Made by a program: the position numbers and the translations under genes. Positions 1 to 6,945 of a stretch of DNA of 18,394 nt are shown piece after piece. The stretch is taken from positions 1,211 through 19,604 of the forward strand of contig CAJULE010000032.1 in assembly GCA_910587445.1 (NCBI GenBank). The letters are read 5' to 3'. The notes beneath the pieces are model-generated. The model worked only from the letters and a program-made list of their open reading frames with translations. It was not told where the DNA came from and did not search any database. Numbering within the stretch: position 1 is the first letter of the stretch; every line of letters begins with the position of its first letter. Origin of the DNA: an uncultured Christensenellaceae bacterium (GTDB taxonomy: Bacteria; Bacillota; Clostridia; Christensenellales; Pumilibacteraceae).

Positions 1-122
1 GTCGTCTATATTGCGCGTTCGGCTAAAGCAAAATGACATAAATAAGGTCTTACTTAGTGGCGGTCGCGTCGTCTATATTGCGCGTTCGGCTAAAGCAAAA
101 TGACATAAATAAGGTCTTACTT
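1..122. repeat. Tandem direct repeat, two 55-bp copies with 67-bp period
   Basis: Positions 1-55 and 68-122 are identical, separated by 12 bp (AGTGGCGGTCGC). Each copy contains AAAATGACAT, the core of the dispersed intergenic repeats found elsewhere in the window. The linker GTGGCGGTCGCG recurs near 8038-8049, again followed by a GTTAAAGCGAAATGACAT version. The array probably continues left of the window. It is non-coding and lies downstream of the holA operon. No transposase or long terminal inverted repeats are visible. Confidence 0.85.
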
Positions 123-178
123 CGTACAGCTCCCGCCGCAGAGGAGCACGCAGACCGACTTACGAAACATATAAGACG

Positions 179-1579
179 TCAGAGGTTGAAAGGGTCATTA
201 GCGTCGCCGCCGCTCCCATCGTTATCCTTTCTCCTGAGGTCGACGAATATATCTCCGCTCGATGAATCCTCGTAGTCCATGCCGAACACGGCGACCTTAA
301 GTTTACGAACCGAAGGCGGCTTCGGCGGATATTTCTTTTCGAACACGCGCGCTATGGGAATGAGCGCGATCGCCGCCAAAAGTATGACGCCTATGGCTAT
401 GACGGACGGTATCCAAATTTTCGTGAGCACGGAATAATCGCGAACCGTCTCTTTCGTATTTTCGACGGACGCTATGAAATCTTCGGACAAAAGACAGGAA
501 TAGACGAGATTTGCCGCGTCCGCCATTTTAAACGCATACGACGGCATATGCGAGTTCAGATACTCGACGTTGTCGTTTTCCGTATAGGCGACGTTTGCTT
601 CGCCCTTTGTCTCGTCGAGCCCCAACGAGAACGTATCGAACGTCCCGCCGAAAATATTTGCGCAAGGTATCCCCTTGCTTGCGAATTCGGACGACGCGCC
701 GAGCATACCCATGTGCGTAAAAGGCAAATCGTCGATATACTCGGCAGGCATTCTCGGCAATGTGTCGGGAACGGTTTTGAGCTCTATTGCGCTTTTCTCC
801 GCTTTTCCGAATATATAGTTTCCGTGATCGGTCGGCACCTCGTCGGCGTAAGCATACAGATTATCGCCGCCGAGCCGCTGTAAATTTATCATAAGAAGCG
901 TGCGTTCGTACTGCGCCGCCGTCAGATAGGATTCGACGAACGAGCGAGCTCCGTAATTTCCGAGCTCCCCGCAACCGAAGAACACGACGTAGAGATCGAA
1001 ATCGAGCTCGGCTCTTGTTTTCGCGAGCTTTTCGGCAAGCGCCGTGAGAGCCGCCGTTCCCGTTCCGTTTACGTATGCGCCGCTCGAGTGCGTCGCCTCG
1101 AGCAAAACCTGCGGCCCCGTATATCGAGACGCGGCGGGAAGCGTGAACGACGAGTACTGATTGTCGTAGTTTGCTCCTATTACAACGGCTTTCGCGTTCG
1201 GCTTTCCGCACTTTCTTACCGACACTACGTTTTGCGACTTGTAAACAGTCGTATCGTCGTTTGAATACGGCTTATATGTCACTTCTTCCATCTCGGTTTC
1301 GAATCCGTCGAGCGCGCTCATACGCTCGGAAAGATATTCGGCAGCCGCCCTTTCCCCTTCGGAAAACGGCGTGCGATCGGTGCGATCGGACATAAACGCC
1401 GCGAGCTCGTCTTTCATTTCATCCTGCGAAAAAACGGTTTCCGTACGCGCAAATAGAGCCGCTTCCGACATATTTTCCGCGGACGAACAGCCCGCAGCAA
1501 ACAGCGAAACGGCAACAAACGCGACTGCGAGAACGATTGCATACAGGTTTCTTCTTTTTTTAACACCGCTGTTTTTCAT
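179..1579 (-). CDS. Membrane-anchored M28-peptidase-like lipoprotein, probably catalytically inactive
   Basis: 466 residues. The N-terminus (residues 11-30) is a hydrophobic signal ending FAAGC, with Cys31 as the likely lipidated residue. The extracellular middle follows the order of an M28 (aminopeptidase Y/IAP-like) zinc peptidase: GANYD at 135-139, VNGTGTAAL near 170-178, FFGCGELG at 200-207, NLQ at 232-234, AYTEND at 331-336. A second membrane helix is at about 386-413, followed by a hydrophilic tail of about 50 residues. Active M28 enzymes have HYD, a bridging Asp, Glu-Glu, Asp and a late His at these places. Here they read NYD, V170, G204-E205, Q234 and Y332, so most zinc ligands and the general-base Glu are gone. 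I infer a binding or scaffold role rather than proteolysis. The start was chosen because it overlaps the preceding stop (ATGA) and gives the signal sequence. The open frame runs further upstream, but only as the shadow of the neighbouring gene. It is the last gene of the holA operon. Confidence 0.85.
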   Translation of the reverse strand: MKNSGVKKRRNLYAIVLAVAFVAVSLFAAGCSSAENMSEAALFARTETVFSQDEMKDELAAFMSDRTDRTPFSEGERAAAEYLSERMSALDGFETEMEEVTYKPYSNDDTTVYKSQNVVSVRKCGKPNAKAVVIGANYDNQYSSFTLPAASRYTGPQVLLEATHSSGAYVNGTGTAALTALAEKLAKTRAELDFDLYVVFFGCGELGNYGARSFVESYLTAAQYERTLLMINLQRLGGDNLYAYADEVPTDHGNYIFGKAEKSAIELKTVPDTLPRMPAEYIDDLPFTHMGMLGASSEFASKGIPCANIFGGTFDTFSLGLDETKGEANVAYTENDNVEYLNSHMPSYAFKMADAANLVYSCLLSEDFIASVENTKETVRDYSVLTKIWIPSVIAIGVILLAAIALIPIARVFEKKYPPKPPSVRKLKVAVFGMDYEDSSSGDIFVDLRRKDNDGSGGDANDPFNL

Positions 1580-2112
1580 GCAAACGCCCCCACGAGAAGC
1601 TCGAACACGGCGAGCACGCCGTAAACTACGGCAAAAGCGCTCCCGAGCAAATATATTATCGACGCATAACGCGTCTTGTCTACATAATTTTTCAGCGCAT
1701 ACCACATAAACAGCGCAATAAACGGAAGCGGCACGAGCGAATCGACAAGGACGGACGCAAACGACAGTCCGAGCGGATAAAACAGAAACACGAGCTTTAT
1801 GCCGCCCATCACGAGCCCCGCCGGCAGATAGAAAAACCGAAGCGCATAGCGCATATCCTCGGCGGCAGGCACGCCGCGGGCACGCACGAGCCTGAATACG
1901 AACGAGCTTAAAAGCTCGTATACGAGAACGGGCACTATGCCTGCGGCAAGAAAAGCGACAATGTCGTTGTTTATTGCGGCGGGCAGTCCGTAATTTACGG
2001 ACAAAAGCGCAACCGTTCCGCGCATGGGGACATAATACGCAAACGAAAAACAGACGTACAGAGCCGCAACGACTATCCATTTATTCAGCTTTTTTTCTTT
2101 TATGAAGTTCAC
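1576..2112 (-). CDS. Multi-pass membrane protein of unknown function
   Basis: 178 residues with about five hydrophobic helices: roughly 11-30, 50-73, 92-113, 115-140 and 148-174. I do not recognise the family. The start is GTG (2110-2112), preceded by GGAGG at a 4-nt spacing; an out-of-register GTG two bases upstream would hit a stop at once, so this start is well supported. It begins 24 nt after the holA stop, and its TGA overlaps the ATG of the M28-like lipoprotein (ATGA), so the two are probably translationally coupled. The tight coupling suggests that this protein and the inactive peptidase-like lipoprotein act together at the membrane. That is inference from arrangement only. Confidence 0.8.
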   Translation of the reverse strand: MNFIKEKKLNKWIVVAALYVCFSFAYYVPMRGTVALLSVNYGLPAAINNDIVAFLAAGIVPVLVYELLSSFVFRLVRARGVPAAEDMRYALRFFYLPAGLVMGGIKLVFLFYPLGLSFASVLVDSLVPLPFIALFMWYALKNYVDKTRYASIIYLLGSAFAVVYGVLAVFELLVGAFA

Positions 2113-2136
2113 ACTGCCTCCGAAAGAAGATGACTT

Positions 2137-3102
2137 TTACGCCGTCGCGGCACAGAGCATTTCGGCTATGAACGAATCGAGCGCAAGTCTGTCGTTCGTC
2201 TGCCCGGACTTGAATGCGAAATCGATTTCCGACAGCTTGTCAACCGTCTTCTTGAGTTTTACGGGCGTATACATTTTCGCCTGACGCATTGCCATTTCCA
2301 TTGCGTACGGCTTGACCCGCAAAAACCGCGCGAGCGTATCGCGGTCGAACTTGCCCGTCGCCGCATATAACAGCCGACGAAAATGCGAGTACAGCGCGCC
2401 GATTATCACGACGGGCGGAGTCGACACGATAAGGCTGTCGTAGATGAGATAGGTTCTGTCCGTGTTCTTTTTCGCAAGCGCGTCGGACAGCTCGTAGATC
2501 TTATAGTCTCCGTCGGGAGTGACAAACTCGCGAACACGCTCTTCCTCTATCATGCCTTCCCCCGCTTCGGCAAGCTTATCGAGTTCGACGTCTATGCGCG
2601 TCAGATTTCCGAGGCAATAGTCCGTGAGAAGCTCGGCGGCGGCTGTCGAGATCCTTATCCCTCGAGCCGTAGCATTGGAAGCGATCCACTTGATGACCAT
2701 GGGTTTGTCGAGGCGTTTACAATCGACGAATTCCGAGTTTTCGAAGCTTGCGGCAATTGCGGGCGGCGCACCCGACAAATCGCACGCGACGATAGTAGCG
2801 GGATTCGGATATTTGCGAACGTGCTCGAGAAAGCGTTTTATCTCGCCGGCAGAGCGGTTTTCCACTACGAAAATCATGAGTCTGTACTCGCTCATCATGG
2901 GAAGTTGGCTGTATGCCGCCGTCATTGCCTCCACGGCGGCGCCGTCGCCGAATACGGATATATTCAGCTCGGGCATATCTATCCGCTTTTTAAGCATGGA
3001 AAGAGCGCTTTTTACGAGAAATTCGTCGTCGCCCGAAAAAGCGTACACGGGGGCAAACGCTCCCGACGCAACGTGCTTTTTGAAATCGACAAACTTAATC
3101 AT
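2137..3102 (-). CDS. holA: DNA polymerase III, delta subunit
   Basis: 321 residues, the usual HolA length. The delta subunit opens the sliding clamp as part of the clamp-loader complex in replication. Family features seen: the N-terminal AAA+-like start PVYAFSGDDEFLVKSA (residues 18-33, matching the PVYLLxGEExFL pattern), LPMMSEYRLMIF at about 67-78, the central KxxDxxxLxxW-type region, and a helical C-terminal collar domain ending in the LALDSFIAEML stretch typical of the family. An earlier in-frame ATG exists at 3118-3120, but the predicted promoter's -10 box (3109-3114) lies between the two ATGs. Transcription would then start at or near 3102, making the second ATG the real start. It is the first gene of a three-gene operon with two membrane proteins, an unusual pairing for holA. 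Confidence 0.92.
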   Translation of the reverse strand: MIKFVDFKKHVASGAFAPVYAFSGDDEFLVKSALSMLKKRIDMPELNISVFGDGAAVEAMTAAYSQLPMMSEYRLMIFVVENRSAGEIKRFLEHVRKYPNPATIVACDLSGAPPAIAASFENSEFVDCKRLDKPMVIKWIASNATARGIRISTAAAELLTDYCLGNLTRIDVELDKLAEAGEGMIEEERVREFVTPDGDYKIYELSDALAKKNTDRTYLIYDSLIVSTPPVVIIGALYSHFRRLLYAATGKFDRDTLARFLRVKPYAMEMAMRQAKMYTPVKLKKTVDKLSEIDFAFKSGQTNDRLALDSFIAEMLCAATA

Positions 3103-3108
3103 GTCTCT

Positions 3109-3137
3109 ATTGTAATACATTTCACGCGATTTTGCAA
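3109..3137 (-). promoter_or_regulatory. Sigma-A promoter of the holA operon
   Basis: On the minus strand: -35 TTGCAA (3132-3137), 17-bp spacer, -10 TACAAT (3109-3114). Only 6 nt separate the -10 box from the ATG at 3102, so the transcript should be leaderless or nearly so. No Shine-Dalgarno-like sequence precedes the ATG. Confidence 0.65.
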
Positions 3138-3229
3138 TCGTTTTGAGTCAAGTGGAAAAAAGTGTGCAAAAGGTGAAAAAATACCGCGATTGCCTGCTTA
3201 GACGCGTATTGAATTTTGCCGCCAAACAT

Positions 3230-3258
3230 TTGCTTTTGTCTTCATTTTGATATATAAT
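3230..3258 (+). promoter_or_regulatory. Sigma-A promoter of the Abi-family gene
   Basis: -35 TTGCTT (3230-3235), 17-bp spacer, perfect -10 TATAAT (3253-3258). The expected start near 3265 leaves a leader of about 18 nt that carries the AAGGAG site at 3271-3276. The promoter is divergent from the holA promoter, about 93 bp away. Confidence 0.75.
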
Positions 3259-3282
3259 GAAATTATAACAAAGGAGAACTGC

Positions 3283-4170
3283 ATGAAACCGAAGTTAAGT
3301 ATAGACGAGCAAATAAAACACATGAAATCCAAAGGGATTCTATTTGATATTATGTCCGAAGACTCAGCAAAAGAATTCATTACGGACAACACATATTATT
3401 TTAAAATCAAAGCTTATGCTAAAAATTACCCGAAGAACACGGACGATAAATATGTCAATCTCGAATTTGCCGCTCTTCATGAATTATCGGTTTTGGATAT
3501 GCATTTGAGGCGGATTATACTGTCGCTGACTTTAAACATAGAACACGCCGTCAGAACCAATCTGAACCGTCATTTCTGTACCAATGCGCAAGAAGACGGT
3601 TACTCCATTGTAAAGTCTTTCAGAAGCAGTATAGACTATCAAGACGTACAATCAAACAAGTACACAAAAAGTCTTGTAAAACGATACGATCCGGATTTTG
3701 CAATATGGAATTACCTTGAAATCATTTCATTCGGCACACTATGCGACTTTTACAAGCACTACTATAATATTTACGACAAGCAAGAACTCAAATTTCACCC
3801 TCTGCTGTTCTCATGCAGAATAGTCAGAAACATTGCGGCTCACAATAATTGTCTCCTAAACAACATTACAAACAAGACAACAATAAATCCTTCCTGGCAA
3901 TTGACGCGGTACATGGGGCAAGGAAAGCACTTTTCGGAAAAAGCCTTGGAAAAATTAAAGATTCCCGTTCTAAACGACTTTTCCGCCGCACTATATCTGT
4001 TTAATCATTTTGTAGTAAGCTTATCCATGCGACGACATACATATAAGGATCTTCATTTGCTTATCGAAAGAATATCAAGAAATATAAATTATTTCGATAA
4101 ACACCCTAATATCAAAAATAATTTGCTGTTTTTCGAAAAAATAGTTGACTTTTTCGAAAAAATAGCATAA
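3283..4170 (+). CDS. Abi_2 (AbiD/AbiF-type) abortive-infection family protein
   Basis: 295 residues. It resembles the Abi_2 family of phage-resistance proteins: an N-terminal IDEQIKHMKSKGI segment (7-19), a NTYYFKIKAYAKNY block (36-49), a conserved HLRRIILSLTLNIEHAVR helix (about 74-91) and SCRIVRNIAAHNN at 177-189. R182-x4-H187 fits the RxxxxH motif of HEPN ribonucleases, so RNA cleavage on phage infection is a reasonable inference. The start at 3283 has AAGGAG 6 nt upstream; an in-frame ATG at 3247 lies upstream of the predicted -10 box and was rejected. It is the only plus-strand gene, is visibly more AT-rich than its neighbours and has its own promoter and terminator, all pointing to an acquired defence cassette. 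The last residues repeat FFEKI. No cognate antitoxin gene is seen next to it. Confidence 0.85.
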   Translation: MKPKLSIDEQIKHMKSKGILFDIMSEDSAKEFITDNTYYFKIKAYAKNYPKNTDDKYVNLEFAALHELSVLDMHLRRIILSLTLNIEHAVRTNLNRHFCTNAQEDGYSIVKSFRSSIDYQDVQSNKYTKSLVKRYDPDFAIWNYLEIISFGTLCDFYKHYYNIYDKQELKFHPLLFSCRIVRNIAAHNNCLLNNITNKTTINPSWQLTRYMGQGKHFSEKALEKLKIPVLNDFSAALYLFNHFVVSLSMRRHTYKDLHLLIERISRNINYFDKHPNIKNNLLFFEKIVDFFEKIA

Positions 4171-4185
4171 ACTATCAGTACAGAA

Positions 4186-4239
4186 CAAAAATCGAATGAT
4201 TTTTGAGAGAGCTTCGCTTGCGTTGCTCTCTATTTTTTT
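4186..4239 (+). terminator. Rho-independent terminator after the Abi-family gene
   Basis: Stem AGAGAGC (4206-4212) pairs with GCTCTCT (4225-4231) around a 12-nt loop, followed by A and seven T's (4233-4239). Immediately before it sits a second, AT-rich hairpin, CAAAAATC-GAAT-GATTTTTG (4186-4205). The pair lies between converging genes. On the minus strand the GC stem is not followed by a T-run, so it mainly serves the plus-strand gene. Confidence 0.75.
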
Positions 4240-4280
4240 GCGCGCCATATAACAGCGAACAGGCGCTTTTTCATAGACCG

Positions 4281-4742
4281 TTACAGCAAATTCGGGAGAG
4301 TCGGGTGCGTGTCGTCCTTGAGACCGCCAAAGTAAGTTACGAGCGCCTCGGCAGTGACGGTCAGATCCTCCCACTGTTCGGTTTTACTCTGCTGTTTCAA
4401 GGAGAACAGACGTTCCTCCACGGACTTTACGACGGTGTGGTTTATGACGGACTGCAAGAGAAAACGGTGTCTTTCCCAATAGCTTAAAAGCTCGTCGATC
4501 TTTTTTTCGATCTCGGATTTTGAAGTCTCGAGCCCTGCCTTTGCCCTCTCGTTTTCGCCGTTGTTCTGCATAAGGCTCAGTTCGTTTTCTTTTTTGTATT
4601 CGACGCACACCATGCCGATACGCGAGACTTCGCCGGACATCTGCTCGAGACGGGAAAACCAATCGGTTGTGAGCACGATTTCGGTCACGGCGACTCCTAT
4701 GAGCAGCAGGAACGCAACGAGAGCTATTATAAGCTTTTTCAT
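4281..4742 (-). CDS. DUF4363 family protein, partner of YetF-like protein
   Basis: 153 residues with one N-terminal membrane helix (residues 3-23) and an external, mostly helical domain with spaced Trp/His residues (W90 E R H, W124 E D L). This matches the DUF4363 pattern, a family commonly encoded directly after DUF421/YetF genes in sporulating Firmicutes; its function is unknown. The ATG shares its first base with the last base of the yetF stop (TAATG). Its ribosome site GGAGGG lies inside the Gly-rich codons at the end of yetF, so coupled translation is very likely. The frame continues upstream, but only as a shadow of yetF. Confidence 0.85.
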   Translation of the reverse strand: MKKLIIALVAFLLLIGVAVTEIVLTTDWFSRLEQMSGEVSRIGMVCVEYKKENELSLMQNNGENERAKAGLETSKSEIEKKIDELLSYWERHRFLLQSVINHTVVKSVEERLFSLKQQSKTEQWEDLTVTAEALVTYFGGLKDDTHPTLPNLL

Positions 4743-5437
4743 TACCAATTCCCTCCGCCGCCGATACTTACGCTCGAAGTAAAGCACGGTGCGTTTTTCG
4801 GCGACACATAAAGCGTTCCGTCCTGACGTATGTCCGCGTACAGGACGTCGCGCACGTCGCTCACCTTATGCTTATTGAGCTCCTTGGTGACCTGAGGTCG
4901 CGTGATCCCCGCAAGCGTCATGCTTTTGTCGTCCCACTTCCCGTCCACGAGAAGGGCGAGCGGCAGCAGCGCAGGCGCGGGCTTTGTGGGATCGGACGGC
5001 TTTTCTATGACGCATAGCTTGCCGTTGGTCTCGAAAATCGCGTATTCGATATCCTTTAAGTCCGAGTAGCCGCTCGAGCGCACGGCTTCGATAAGGTCGT
5101 TGACGTTTATGTTCATCTTGCGAAGATTTTTGTAGTTTATCCCGTCCTTGTCGATCGCTATTACGCTCGAGCCGGACAGCAGCTTTCTGACAGCCATGCT
5201 CTTTCTGGATACGAAAGAAAACACGATGTGCAAAAACGCGAGCGTCACTATCGGTATGACGCCGCTGTAGAACGGGATATACGGGTCGTTCATGGGTATG
5301 CACGCGACCTCGGCTATTATGAGCGTGATCACGAGCTCGAGCGGCTGCATTTCGCCGAGCTGGCGTTTACCCATGAGCCGTATAAAGAAAAACACTATTA
5401 CGAAAGTTATTACGGATTTTATGAGAACTATCAGCAT
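4742..5437 (-). CDS. YetF-like DUF421 membrane protein
   Basis: 231 residues. Three membrane helices (about 4-20, 33-49, 57-77) carry the family signature RLMGKRQLGEMQPLE (20-34). After them comes the cytoplasmic YetF domain, with DGINYKNLRKMNINVNDLIEAVR-type sequence (98-120), GYSDLKDIEYAIFE (123-136) and a basic/acidic tail ending IGGGGNW. The DUF421 family is linked to spore or stress envelope functions in Bacillus (YetF, YrbG, YkjA), but its biochemical role is not settled. It forms a two-gene unit with the DUF4363 gene. No clear Shine-Dalgarno precedes the ATG; a weak promoter (TTATAA-N17-GATACT at 5444-5472) would start transcription almost at the ATG. Confidence 0.88.
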   Translation of the reverse strand: MLIVLIKSVITFVIVFFFIRLMGKRQLGEMQPLELVITLIIAEVACIPMNDPYIPFYSGVIPIVTLAFLHIVFSFVSRKSMAVRKLLSGSSVIAIDKDGINYKNLRKMNINVNDLIEAVRSSGYSDLKDIEYAIFETNGKLCVIEKPSDPTKPAPALLPLALLVDGKWDDKSMTLAGITRPQVTKELNKHKVSDVRDVLYADIRQDGTLYVSPKNAPCFTSSVSIGGGGNW

Positions 5438-5443
5438 ATCCGT

Positions 5444-5472
5444 AGTATCTTATTTATTTTATATTTTTATAA
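5444..5472 (-). promoter_or_regulatory. Possible weak promoter of the yetF-like gene
   Basis: Minus strand: -35-like TTATAA (5467-5472), 17-bp spacer, -10-like GATACT (5444-5449), and 6 nt to the ATG at 5437. Both boxes are poor matches and the stretch is AT-rich, so this could be chance. It is listed because the 6-nt spacing equals that of the holA and birA promoters. Confidence 0.3.
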
Positions 5473-5479
5473 GCGTCTT

Positions 5480-5505
5480 GCGATAAGATTCCTTTGCCTT
5501 ATCGC
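5480..5505. other. Hairpin between mtnN and the yetF-like gene
   Basis: GCGATAAG (5480-5487) pairs perfectly with CTTATCGC (5498-5505) around a 10-nt loop. On the minus strand it lies 37 nt after the mtnN stop. There is no T-run on either side, so it is an atypical terminator at best; it might instead stabilise the mtnN 3' end. Confidence 0.45.
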
Positions 5506-5542
5506 CGCGTCCGCCCTTTCGGAGGTCGCCGTCGACACGGAA

Positions 5543-6217
5543 TCAAGAGGCGCTTTTGAGAGCCGTAAGAAGCGCTTCCGTGAAGATCTCGCAGACTTTC
5601 GGAGCGAAAGTCGTGAAATCGGCAATACTGTCGCCGTTGTCGGAAACGGCGCGAAGCACGGCAAACGGAACGCCCGCCTTAAAGCACACCTGCGCGACCG
5701 AGCCGCTTTCCATTTCCACACCGCCCGCCTCGAAGTCCGAACAGATACGGCGCATTTTTTCCGCGTCCGAGACAAAGGCGTCGCCGCTTGCTATCGTCGT
5801 CCTTTCGTGCTCTACGCCCGCACTTGCGAGCGCCGCGGAAAGAGCCGAAGAGAGCTCGTCGTCGGCATGAAAAAAAGCGCTGTCGAAATCGCTGTTCCGA
5901 CCGCGAGGCAAGCCCTCCGCCGTCATATCGAAATCGTACTGCACGCACCTTGTCGCGACCATGACGGTTCCTATAGGGAATTTCCCCGCCGCAAGCCCCG
6001 TGTTTATCACCTTGTCCGCACCAAACACGGAAATCGCAACTGCCGTCGCGGAAGCCGCCGCGGCTTTGCCTATGCCGCTTTTTATTATCACGCAGTCCTT
6101 TCCCTCGAGAACGCCTCTTGTACATTCCATGCCGCATACGCACGTCGTTTCGGCGTCCTTTGCCTCTCGCTTTAAGAGTTCGACTTCCATATTCATTGCG
6201 GCAATAATCGCTATCAT
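5543..6217 (-). CDS. mtnN: 5'-methylthioadenosine/S-adenosylhomocysteine nucleosidase
   Basis: 224 residues, the normal length for this cytoplasmic hydrolase, which splits MTA and SAH into adenine plus the thioribose product and so clears by-products of SAM use. Family features: MIAIIAAMNMEVELL with E11 (equivalent of the catalytic Glu12), INTGLAAG (71-78), YDFDMTAEG (94-102), ASGDAFV (143-149), GGVEMESGSVAQVC (165-178) with the ribose-binding Glu at about 170, and RAVSDN (189-194) with catalytic Asp193. AAGGAG lies 8 nt before the ATG. An AT-rich stretch at 6246-6262 could hold a -10 box, but no good -35 is seen; it begins where a dispersed repeat ends. It appears monocistronic. Confidence 0.95.
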   Translation of the reverse strand: MIAIIAAMNMEVELLKREAKDAETTCVCGMECTRGVLEGKDCVIIKSGIGKAAAASATAVAISVFGADKVINTGLAAGKFPIGTVMVATRCVQYDFDMTAEGLPRGRNSDFDSAFFHADDELSSALSAALASAGVEHERTTIASGDAFVSDAEKMRRICSDFEAGGVEMESGSVAQVCFKAGVPFAVLRAVSDNGDSIADFTTFAPKVCEIFTEALLTALKSAS

Positions 6218-6261
6218 TGCGGATTCTCCTTATTCGGGGGTGGGATTGTTATATTTATATT

Positions 6262-6305
6262 GGGAATAGATTCTTCTACTCCGCTTCACTTCGCTCGGAA
6301 TGACA
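6262..6305 (+). repeat. Dispersed intergenic repeat copy (AGATT..GGAATGACA type)
   Basis: A GGGAATAGATTCTTCTACTC start, a CGCTTCACTTCGCTCGG body and an AATGACA end give a diverged copy of the element at 7946-7985, 8293-8335 and 9052-9094. It lies between bioY and mtnN. The remaining 6306-6387 holds CGCTTCG-type low-complexity sequence and no gene. Confidence 0.7.
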
Positions 6306-6387
6306 AGAACGGGGACGTTTCGCACTTCGGTACTCCGCTTGCGCTTCGTCGCGCTCGCGCCATTTTAAGGAAGGCTTTCCCAACGAA

Positions 6388-6945
6388 TCAGCGACGCACG
6401 GATTTGAGGATCCTGCGGAGCGGGAAACAGAGCGCGGTCGCCGCGACTATTTTTATCGCGTCGCCGATAAGGAACGGGACCACGCACGCCATGAGTGCGG
6501 CGGAAAGGCTTACGCCCGACTGTATCATATACCAGGCGGTACCGCAGGCATAAAGCGCCGCTGTGCCCGCAACCATGGCAACGGGGTACGCCCAAATGTG
6601 TTTTTCGAGCGCGTCCACCATCAGTCCTATTACGAGAGCGCACGGAATATAGCCGATTATGTAGCCGCCCGTCGCGCCGACTATCTTGTGAAAGCCGCCG
6701 GTAAAGTTCGTAAATACGGGCACGCCGAAAGCTCCGAGCAATATGAATACGACTACCGCCGCAATGCCGTGCCATTTGTTTATGAGACAGGCGGCTATGT
6801 AGACGGCGAGAGAGCCGAACGACAGCGGAATGGGTCCTATGTTTATAGCAAACGGCGACAACACGCATATGATTGCCGCAAGAAGTGCAACGGTCGTTAT
6901 TGTGCGCGTCGCTATGCGCGCGCGTGTTTTTGTAGCTTCTTTCAT
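6388..6945 (-). CDS. bioY: BioY, biotin-binding S component of an ECF transporter
   Basis: 185 residues with six hydrophobic stretches. BioY captures biotin at the membrane, alone or with the shared EcfT/EcfA energising module (not seen in this window). Signatures: GPIPLSFGSLAVYIAA (37-52), the GAFGVPVFTNFTGG and GATGGYIIGY blocks (71-84, 90-99), which match the conserved GxPVFxxxxGG...GPTGGYLxGF region, and PFLIGDAIKIVAA (157-169) with the conserved Asp162. The ATG overlaps the birA stop (ATGA), with purine-rich AGGAGAGG inside the birA end, so the two genes are co-transcribed and coupled. Confidence 0.94.
   Translation of the reverse strand: MKEATKTRARIATRTITTVALLAAIICVLSPFAINIGPIPLSFGSLAVYIAACLINKWHGIAAVVVFILLGAFGVPVFTNFTGGFHKIVGATGGYIIGYIPCALVIGLMVDALEKHIWAYPVAMVAGTAALYACGTAWYMIQSGVSLSAALMACVVPFLIGDAIKIVAATALCFPLRRILKSVRR

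Noticed and set aside
1580..2080. Long N-terminal extension of the M28-like reading frame
   Set aside because: It is Arg/Cys-rich shadow sequence of the membrane-protein gene in another frame. The internal start at 1579 gives a proper lipoprotein signal and an ATGA overlap.
3103..3120. Earlier ATG of holA adding six residues
   Set aside because: The predicted -10 box lies between the two ATGs, so the first would not be transcribed; it also has no ribosome site and no family match in the extra residues.
5228..6175. 315-residue plus-strand open frame opposite the yetF-like gene and mtnN
   Set aside because: It spans two well-supported minus-strand genes and reads as low-complexity, basic shadow sequence.
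6218..6262. SAM-type riboswitch upstream of mtnN
   Set aside because: The leader is too short and no riboswitch core pairing is visible; only a ribosome site and AT-rich sequence are present.
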